NCBI GenBank assembly: GCA_950295325.1
Contig: OX485807.1
Location: forward strand, 49,322,440-49,386,439
Source of the DNA: Polytrichum commune
Taxonomy: Eukaryota; Streptophyta; Polytrichopsida; Polytrichales; Polytrichaceae
DNA length: 64,000 nucleotides
Direction: 5' to 3'
Position numbers and translations under genes: made by a program
Shown here: positions 56,101 to 64,000 of the stretch, piece by piece
How positions within the stretch are numbered: position 1 is the stretch's first letter
How the letters are laid out: every line of letters starts with the position of its first letter
The notes under the pieces: generated by a model
Databases searched by the model: none
What the model saw: only the letters and a program-made list of their open reading frames with translations
Told to the model about the DNA's origin: nothing

Positions 56101-59100
56101 TAGCTTTCCTATTCCAATGTAACTAATGTTTGGGTATGTATTGGACTTTTGGATAGTCCGGAATTATGCACACATTGTGTGATAACAATCAAAACAAAGT
56201 GCAAACACACAACTATATTGTCATAAGCCCATGATAAAATAAAATAAATAGAAGCCACATATGAGGCCCAACAACAAATTTGTGGAAGAAACAATAATAT
56301 GGAGAGATTTAGAGGATGATGGCAACTACTACTTTTGTCCGGAATTGGCCAAAATATTTAGAATTACCAAATACTAGTTATGTGATAATTAATCCTTATA
56401 GACGCTATACCAATCTTCCTTAAGATATGACACCTTGGTTTGTTATTTTTTTTTAGTCAAGTGATAGCACAAGCCTAAACTACACATTGTCTTATGCAAT
56501 TGTTCTTGTTGCCTCTACAACATGTGCTGACCAACATAAGATTTTATATTGGCCGTGCCCATATGAAACCTATGACCATGGGCTCTAACATGAGCATACC
56601 CATGTCAATAGGCTCATGAAAAAAGCCTCCCCCACCCCCCCCCCCCTTGGGAAAATATAAAAAACTCATATATATATAGAATAAGTAATCCATTGAGCAA
56701 GTGTTGTTTCTTGACTTGTCATGTACATCTTCTCCAAATTTGCGCCCAATCAGGGCACATCTTCATGTGCTTCACTTACATGCAATTTGGACACCCACGT
56801 TTGAAAATTTCCTCCCCCCTCATACTTCAGCCTTCCTAGCACTTTAATCTCATAATTCTCATAGTTCTCATGTGGAGATATATTCATGTACACAGTGACA
56901 ACATCTTTTTAAACTTTAGAAAATAAAATCAAAATCCATATTATAAGTGTCAAATCCTAATATTTTTTGAGGTGACATTGGAGAGTTTGTAGGTTTCTAA
57001 CTAACATATTTTGCATGCATGGAATGTAGCAGTTACTCAAATTTTGAATTAATTTGTATCGTACTTGCTTATCACTCATAGTATCTCCATTATCCTACAT
57101 GGGGATTGTCTGTTTAATTAATATTTGCTTTTGGACACCTTAGTAATAAGCTTGGTAATGATCACCACTGCCACTATGTGGTTTATGGTATTTAGTGTCA
57201 CTTAATATTTGGAATTACACAAGGCTATACATTCTTATTATCAATGTCAATTTCTTACCGATAGAGATTAAAATAGGTTGTGTGGATATTTTACAGCACT
57301 GACAACTCCAATTAATAAAAACTTACTTTCTTAGCAAAAAGTTCTAGCACTATGTAACTATGAATAGAAAGTAAGTGGCACTAAAAACCATAACCGGTCT
57401 CTTGAGGGGATGACTGCCTCATGCACCAAAGGTTTTCGGAGAAATAGCAACCCAAACGGCACTTGGCGACGCCTTCTTTGTTTTGGCCGAAAGAGCGGTT
57501 GAATCTCACGAGGAGCGAGTGCACAAAGTGTGATGTTCGTAAAGCAAATACTGCGTCTTTGCATTTTGGTTGGATTCACGACACAAATCCAGTGGTGTCT
57601 TCTTCACAAAGGTTTGTAGAGGCAAACGGGAAGAGCTAGCTAGCAGCTGCCCTATCCCATGGGGATGCTGCTTATGGTTTGTGAAAGATTGTTTCAAGAG
57701 GTTTGTGTAAGATTGGCGTAACAAATATTTATTCTCTGCTGAATACCTTTGGTAGAATATATTTGTCAACTTACATGGACATAATCGCTCACGAGCATTA
57801 TGTCCAAGCCAGTCTTGTTACTTCAACAAGGGTAGCATGGCTTAGATCTACGTTTCTGCTTCCTACAGATATGCAAGACCGCAATTTTGAAATGAACTTT
57901 TGGGTAGTTTAGTTTTGGTGTCCCTAGAACCAAAGTACGTTCCTAGTAGTCAGGTGCAAAGTCGAAAGTGGCATGCTCCTAGCTTCAGGAGTTTGTGCGT
58001 TCCTTTCCAGTGTGATTCTACTCTTGGTTCTGAATTGGACCAAAGTGGATCTCTATTAATTGTACCTGCAACCTGTTGTGGGTAGTGACATGAGGGTATA
58101 AAATATTTGAGGGTTTGAGTATTGGAAATGCTTTACTTGTTTGTTGGATGTTCCTTTGCTCTTGGCTAGTGACTAAACCGGGATTGTTCTTGTGGTTTTT
58201 GGAAAGGTGAAATGTATGTGGCATCGGGAAACACGGTGCTGATACCAAAATGAACTAGATTCTGAGCTCTTCTGTACCATGGAGAGCATTAATTGTATCC
58301 TTAAATACTTGTTGACAAGGCTGATGAAGGTGACATGCATCCTTCTAGAAATCAACATCAATTATTTTGGCTAATCCGGTACAAGATGAAACTCATATTC
58401 AACGTTGATTTGTGTTTTCCGAGCATATACTCTGCATGACCCATGGACGTTTCTACACATATTCATGGACCCACGAACCAAGCCAAGGGAGCGGATGGGG
58501 TGAGAGGTTTATTTTACGTTGATTTTTGAAATCTTCTATCCAAGTCTTTATGACAAGTAGCTATGTATGCCACCCATCCTCACAGACTAAGTTTGAGCAA
58601 GACAATTCCAATATGCACACCCATCCAACCTTCTGAAATTTCTCATTTGGGATGTTAGGGGTTGAACTGGAGCCTGGGGAAAAACCTTCCCACTTGCTTT
58701 TTACACTATGAGCGTTGACCACAAGGGAGGAGGGGCACTCATAGTAAATTTTTGGAGACACTTGCGACATTCACTTATTTTCGAGGGGGTTATTATCTAC
58801 AAGAATTATAATATTAGAAGTCCTAAAAGTAGAAAAAAATCTATTGAACTTAAAACTTTAATACCCTATTGGTATGCAAAATCTAGAATGCATTCAATAT
58901 CAAATACCTTATTTTTCTTACAAATTTTTGATAGCCTTTAATTTTTAGTTGAGGGGGTGGGGTGCATTGTAGATTGGCATTTTAACAACGTGATTGCATT
59001 GTTGTGATATGGCAAGAAGAAAACCCAATAAAAATTAATTACACCAACAACATTGTAATGAAGAATGCAAGTAGAATGCAACCTTAAAATTTAGTGTGTC

Positions 59101-59493
59101 AAGAAACACAACTGTACAATATTTGTAGGATAGCAAAAGTTCGTACAACATTTTGATGAAGCAAAATGTGGTCCCTTGCACATGTTTTAGTGTATGGTAT
59201 TTTTATTTATTTATATAAGTGGTTTCCAACACTAATTCCCCCCTTATATTTTATATAGAATTCTTCAAAATTTTACCTCGAATGAATATTAGATACCCTA
59301 TATTTCATCGCATGTCGTTTCTGAAATACCACTACCACCCCCAGAGCGTTGACAGACTGATCATCCTTGGACAATCCAATTTCGTTCAATAAGTTACGGA
59401 GAATAATTTTGAGGACATTGTGGATTTCAAACCTTCGAGAAATTGGACATCAATGTAGGCCTGTAACCCAAAAACCATGCAACACCTAAACTA
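53101..59493. other. Spacer between units B and C
   Basis: No credible gene. The parts 53,450-53,830 match the right flank of unit A. The part 54,290-54,830 is a kinase-upstream relic. The part 55,833-56,490 matches 37,963-39,030 and includes the empty site for the LTR-like insert. The part 56,560-59,490 matches the left part of unit A. Poly-C runs occur near 53,919 and 56,635. Confidence 0.65.
54290..54830. other. Diverged relic of the kinase upstream block
   Basis: The stretch runs from TTTCGAACTCAC through GTTATCCAATCCTGGTAGAAG and ATTAAGTGCGGCGATC, to CATAGCCGAGCAGCGAGCTG. It follows 49,105-49,720 of unit B in order but with many differences. No kinase exon lies downstream on the minus strand (about 53,000-54,290), so only the upstream part of a former unit survives. 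Confidence 0.7.
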
Positions 59494-62400
59494 CTATGGG
59501 AAATTTACTGGATATGGCCTACCTGTTATGAGCATAGTCTTGATATGCCTCAACTCCAAGCAGATTCTCCCAAAATCAGGCCGAGAATTTGGATCAGAGG
59601 CCCAACATCGCTCAATAAGAGCAGCCAATAATGGGGGACAAGTAGCAGGCAGTTGCGGTCGTACACCATCACGAACCTGCAACCTCAGCCCAGTTAGTTT
59701 GAACGCCACAAAAGGTTGTTCCCCAGAAAGGATTTCGCAGCAGACCAGGCCGAAACTGTATACATCGACTACATTTGAATTGCGAATTCGCTCAGTTTCA
59801 TTTCGAGACACAGTTTCATGGCCTAATGGCACTTCAGGACCCCTGTAACGAGTAGCGCCCACATACTCCAAGTTCGCTGACAGCTCCCACTCCCTGCTTT
59901 CGGTTGCCATCCCAAAGCCAGCCACTTTTACCACTATAAGTCCTTCCCTGGACAGGTATTCGTCCTCCACAACCTTGAACATAATATTCGCTGGGTGGAG
60001 GTCTCGATGTACCAATCCGGCATTATGAACATGCTGCATAGCCTCCGCAATTTGAAGAATGATATCAACAGAAACATGGAGTGAGAAACGAGGCCCAGTG
60101 TGGATCAATTCACTGAGATCCCCACTCATCAACTCCATTATCAAACGAGGATAATGGTCTGGATGTGAACTAACTCCAACCAAAGGCACGATGCCTGGAT
60201 GATTCAGTTTCGCCATGACGGAAGCCGCAGATTTGGCCATCGTATGCCATTTTGGATAGAATACTTTGATTGCCACGCTTTCGTTGAATATGATTGCCTT
60301 CAATACATGCCCAAAGCTACCATCACCTATCATAACAATCTCCATGGACCAAATATTGGGTGGACATTCGACGACTTCACCACATCTAGCATCAGCTCTT
60401 TGCGACAAGTATGTAACAAGTTCTCCACTGATGTATTTGGAATCCACCACGGTAGAAACTTCCAGCAGCATATTCTTCAAGTCACTGCGATCCTTCTCAG
60501 CATAATCTGAAAGCCTCCGAGAAATCTCATCAATTCTTTCAGTAAATGCAGCATCCTGCCATGTAGTATTTGCTATAATGGCGGCGCACCAGAGCAACTC
60601 CAAGATCCTCAATAAGAAAGTGGACTTGCAATCCATAACCCATATTGCCGCCCTCTGCCAGTTCGGATCGCAACATTGGAGTATCAGTTTCTCACAACCG
60701 ATTACGATTCGATAGAACTCAGTGAGAGTCATAACACTCACAGATTCGGGTTTCGAACTCATTTGCTTGTTGACTTTATTCATGGAATTTCGAAGGTACT
60801 CCACCAAAAGGTTACATTGCATCTTATTCAAGTGCGGTGTTTTCGACAAGGAGCTGACATCTGTACTGCTCGAGCCATGCTCGTCCCAGCCAGATTGAAG
60901 ATGGAAAATTCTTTGTGCAGCATTCTGTGAAAGAATAAAATATGAAACTGGTCCTTGCATGTCTTGCTCAAGGCCTCCTTGGCTAGCTGGTTCCATGGAT
61001 TCCTGGAAATCACGCACCGCAACATAGAGAATCAAAACAGAAGTGGTGTGTTAGTAAATCAACCAGGTACGTCTTTTTCACTTTTAGCAAAGAAACATTG
61101 CAGCTGTAGAACATCGATCGTGTAGCCAGCATAAATATTATAACCTGAATTTCTGTGAAGCTAATAGGACAGCTCTCATCTCCACAACCTATGCATCAGT
61201 TTCCTCATGTTCACAAGATGGACACGATTTTTCACTGGAAACCTTGATCCCCATCTCGTCATATGAGCGCCAATTCAGTATTTCCATTTCTTTGTGGTAT
61301 CACTGATAAAAGTTGGATAATTCTCGGGTTCATTACCTCATACGTTGGGAGTTCCTCAACCCTCTCATACGAGCCTGTGATAAGAAAGCCTTTGATGCGC
61401 CGCAATCGTTTGCATATTGAAGCAAATGTAGGCCGTTTGAGAGCATCACCACTCCAGCATTTTTCAATCAACATTTTCAAGGAAGAAGGATAGGGATCCA
61501 TTAATCTCCACTTTGGCATGTCGCCGTTTCTGACCTTCTCATTGAATTTCTGAAAAGATTTAGGTTTCGGAAATGGCTCATTTCCGGTCATTATTTGATA
61601 GCTTACAATAGCAAAGCTATATATGTCCGCACTCCTCGAGTATTTACCTGTACGAATCTCTGGTGCCCTGTACAGAGTTGTTCCCACATATGACTCGTAT
61701 AACGATGTTGAGCTTTTGACATTGACCCTCGAGCACCCAAAATCAACAAGCTTTAAATTGACATATCCCTCCTGGGCCAAGTATGAGTCAGAAATCAAGT
61801 TCACAAGAATATTTTCAGCTTTGAGGTCTAAATGTGCAATATTCTTCCCGTGCAAATATCTCATGGCCTCTGCAATCTGCAACATCATGTCTACAGCCAC
61901 GAGTGGTTGGAATGGAGTTCTTTTGAACCAACAAACCCTTGTACTGTTTCTTGCCTGCACGTAAGACAACAAACTCGAGCTCATCAACTCCATCAAAAGT
62001 CCATCTCTACCTTCATGGACCTCAAGACACCCTAACATTGGAACTACGTTGGGGTGATGAACTTCAGTGGCAATGGATGCCTCAATCGCAGCCAATTTAG
62101 AATTACTTCCGCAGAATTCCTTCACGGCAAATACCTCTCCCCGCTATGTAGCCTTGTAGACTTGTGCAGTTGTACCTTTGCCTAAAAGCTTATCCTCTTG
62201 CAAGTTGAGCCCTTCTAGATTTAGATACACTACACGGTTTTGGGCAGGCGTTTTAGTGGTTCCATCTATGGCCTCCAACCTCCGAGACAAGTTCCTGGCC
62301 AAGTGAAACTCTTTGGTCGACGTATCCTGGGCGACATTTTTCACATACTCTTGCAATCTAGAGCGATCCTCCACAAGTGCAGGTTCCCATATCAATTGCC

Positions 62401-63383
62401 AGTCTAGCTCGTCACCTATTTCGGAACTTCCGACCACTCTCTTGAACCATAAGAGCTCTGAACATCTCAAAGCAAATGTTTCCCTGCTATCAACCATGCA
62501 GAAGGCAGTCATAAGCCACGACTCTTGATTACAACAAAAACGCACGAGATTTGTTGCCTCCTTCACGACTCGATAAAACTCCTTCAGAAGTTTTTCTTTT
62601 CTCTTTGATCGGAGACGAAGCACACCTGGTGAATAAAGTATGACCTTCGCACAGCTATCAAGTAATTCAACCAAGAGTCGGTTGAGTTGAAAGCAGAACG
62701 AAGTAGATGATCCATCGGTGGCTGACGTCAATTTTAAGGCTTCGTCCGCTTCAGCAACTATTAGCTCTTTGTACACCAGATTTGTACATCGAAGACAACC
62801 AGTGGGATCCACCAGAATGTCCTTAAAAGTGGATTCAGCATATGAGATCACTCCGGAAAAAATGGGCCAGTGAGAACAAGTTCCAGATCTCACCATGTCC
62901 ATCGACATGAGATGTTGTGGAGGCCGTTTGGACGTCCTTGCACCAGATTTGGCGGTGCCTGATAATTCACCTCCCATTACCTTCTTCAACTAATTAAACT
63001 GCTCAAAAGAAGCCATATTAGGTAAATATCACGTGATTCGACCTACAGACAGCGAAGATGCCTTGCCTATAACACACCATCTGCCAGTGATTTTATGCAT
63101 GACCTAACTGAGTGATTTTAGATTCCAATTTCTGCAGCAGTAAATGTAAACGAAACATCACAGCAGCTGTATATCACTAAATTTCACATGTATAGCAGAA
63201 AATCACTAATCTTGCGATGAACACGCCTTAATGCACCTGTTCATGCAGGACATCACCGGTGTAGTCGATGAAGTACTTGTCGCGAACTCCGCCTTCTCAA
63301 GCGCCCGAGAGGTAGAGATGACAGAATGTGGAGTGCCCAGTCACATGAAGCTTATCCAATTGTGAGTTGCTATCGACACACAT
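59494..63383 (-). pseudogene. Tandem kinase gene C, broken copy, kinase 2 with GFG
   Basis: It is the same gene as B with exon 2 at 61337-62989 and exon 3 at 59494-61002, intron 61003-61336 (GT-AG, phase 0). Exon 2 has TAG at 62144-62146 where B has a Trp codon, just after the glycine loop (GKGTTAQVYKAT). The inferred first exon, 63277-63383, is 1 nt shorter than in A and B and shifts the frame. The promoter region with the TATA box is deleted upstream. Kinase 1 otherwise reads HLDLKAEN, LVDFGCS and YRAPEIR. Kinase 2 reads IGDGSFGHVLKA, VAIKVF, HRDLHPAN, VAGFGMA (DFG to GFG, codon 59917-59919) and RYRGPEV. Three independent lesions make it a likely pseudogene, although exon 3 alone remains open. 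Confidence 0.85.
61259..62143 (-). CDS. Gene C exon 2 downstream of the nonsense codon: kinase 1 remainder
   Basis: Beyond TAG 62144-62146 the same frame is open through the kinase 1 catalytic core (VFAVKEFC, HLDLKAEN, LVDFGCS, YRAPEIR, DIYSFAIVSYQ) to the splice donor at 61337/61336. The final 26 codons to 61259 are intron read-through. There is no ATG near the start, so it is not an independent gene. Confidence 0.7.
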   Translation of the reverse strand, partial: RGEVFAVKEFCGSNSKLAAIEASIATEVHHPNVVPMLGCLEVHEGRDGLLMELMSSSLLSYVQARNSTRVCWFKRTPFQPLVAVDMMLQIAEAMRYLHGKNIAHLDLKAENILVNLISDSYLAQEGYVNLKLVDFGCSRVNVKSSTSLYESYVGTTLYRAPEIRTGKYSRSADIYSFAIVSYQIMTGNEPFPKPKSFQKFNEKVRNGDMPKWRLMDPYPSSLKMLIEKCWSGDALKRPTFASICKRLRRIKGFLITGSYERVEELPTYEVMNPRIIQLLSVIPQRNGNTELALI

Positions 63384-64000
63384 GACAAGTATCCATCAAA
63401 CATCTCAGGATCTTGAAAACTCCTGTCGAAGCGTCTGTTCATGTAAATGGTGTGTTATAGGCCCAGGCCTACATTGAATCATCCAGGAACAGGAGTGCCT
63501 CTACAGCCCTTCATTGGACCCGCAAACCCTCGATTTATACCTACTGATTTGTATGCCTCCGATGCTCGGGAAAATTTGGTGAAAGTATGTTGCACGAGCA
63601 CCCTCTCACTCCTTACAGCCACTTTACATTCCTTTCGAACTCACTTTGGACATCAGCAAGACGAAATAAAGTTAACAAAGACTACAGATCTGATACCACT
63701 CAAACATAACACAGAAACCTCACCCCCCCCCCAGGGGCAATATCGTGTACATCGCCGTCCGCCTAACGTAGTTATCCAATCCTGGTAGAAGTATGCTTAG
63801 TACCCCCGATAACAGATTGTTCTCCATGTAAGTTACTCTCTTCCTCTATACCTTCCACATGTGGTCATCGCAAAAGCATCATCTAGTTGACCAGCGAAGG
63901 AAGCACCTTGTCACCCCTACATAACAAAAAAGAACCTCCAAAAACAAGGCAGAAAACTGTAACATGCTGAGAACTCCTAGATTTCTTCGACTGCAGCGAT
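63384..64000. other. Upstream region of gene C with promoter deletion
   Basis: Similarity to A and B is interrupted near 63,447: about 165 bp present in A (roughly 33,303-33,470) including the TATA box is replaced by AAATGGTGTGTTATAGGCC. Similarity then resumes through the conserved upstream block to the window end. Confidence 0.8.

Overview
This is nuclear DNA of a land plant. The evidence is intron-containing TKL-type protein kinase genes with GT-AG splice sites, a Ty3/gypsy retrotransposon whose primer site matches plant tRNA-Asp, Harbinger- and Mutator-like MITEs, and long AT-rich stretches without genes. I cannot name the species. The kinase architecture and the odd retroelement make me lean towards a non-seed plant (moss, lycophyte, fern), but this is a weak inference. 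There are no tRNA or rRNA genes and no CRISPR arrays.

Left third (1-24,060). A minus-strand coding region (1-1495, one in-frame stop, running off the window) is separated from its upstream DNA (22,579 onward) by a 20.9-kb minus-strand Ty3/gypsy element (1665-22573). The element has 1732-bp LTRs differing at only six positions, a TCTCC target duplication, a tRNA-Asp-type primer site and a purine tract. Its order in element sense is: 5' LTR, two extra ORFs (one with a CCHC knuckle), gag with four CCHC knuckles, protease, RT, RNase H, integrase, a 2.3-kb non-coding spacer, an 898-aa coiled-coil ORF, 3' LTR. Three in-frame stops interrupt gag-pol. A second LTR-type insertion (11063-16218, duplication AGGGA) sits between protease and RT and itself contains a third insertion (12026-14864, duplication ATGTC). 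The LTRs, the spacer and the 898-aa ORF carry dozens of copies of a short motif built around CTATAG/CCATAG (GGCYATAGTCT and relatives), which is almost absent from gag-pol.

Right two thirds (about 26,000-64,000). Three copies of a roughly 15-kb segment each carry one minus-strand gene, A (29402-33242), B (44829-48725) and C (59494-63383). Each gene encodes a tandem kinase protein: helical N-terminal domain, kinase 1, a second related helical domain, kinase 2. The model is a 108-nt first exon (inferred), exon 2 with kinase 1 and exon 3 with kinase 2. Only B is open throughout. A has one nonsense codon. C has a nonsense codon, a 1-nt deletion in the inferred first exon and a deletion that removes the TATA region. 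Kinase 2 has DFG in B but GFG in A and C. Differences between copies cluster around the kinase 2 active site. This looks like a resistance-gene-style tandem cluster of kinase-pseudokinase proteins; the immune role is inference only.

Between and beside the kinase genes lie duplicated AT-rich spacer, a 1749-bp LTR-like insertion (39036-40784) with its empty site preserved in another duplicate (56481-56500), a chain of three different MITEs sharing TTA junctions (50489-52440), further MITEs, several minisatellites, and a diverged relic of the kinase upstream region (54,290-54,830) hinting at a fourth, lost copy.
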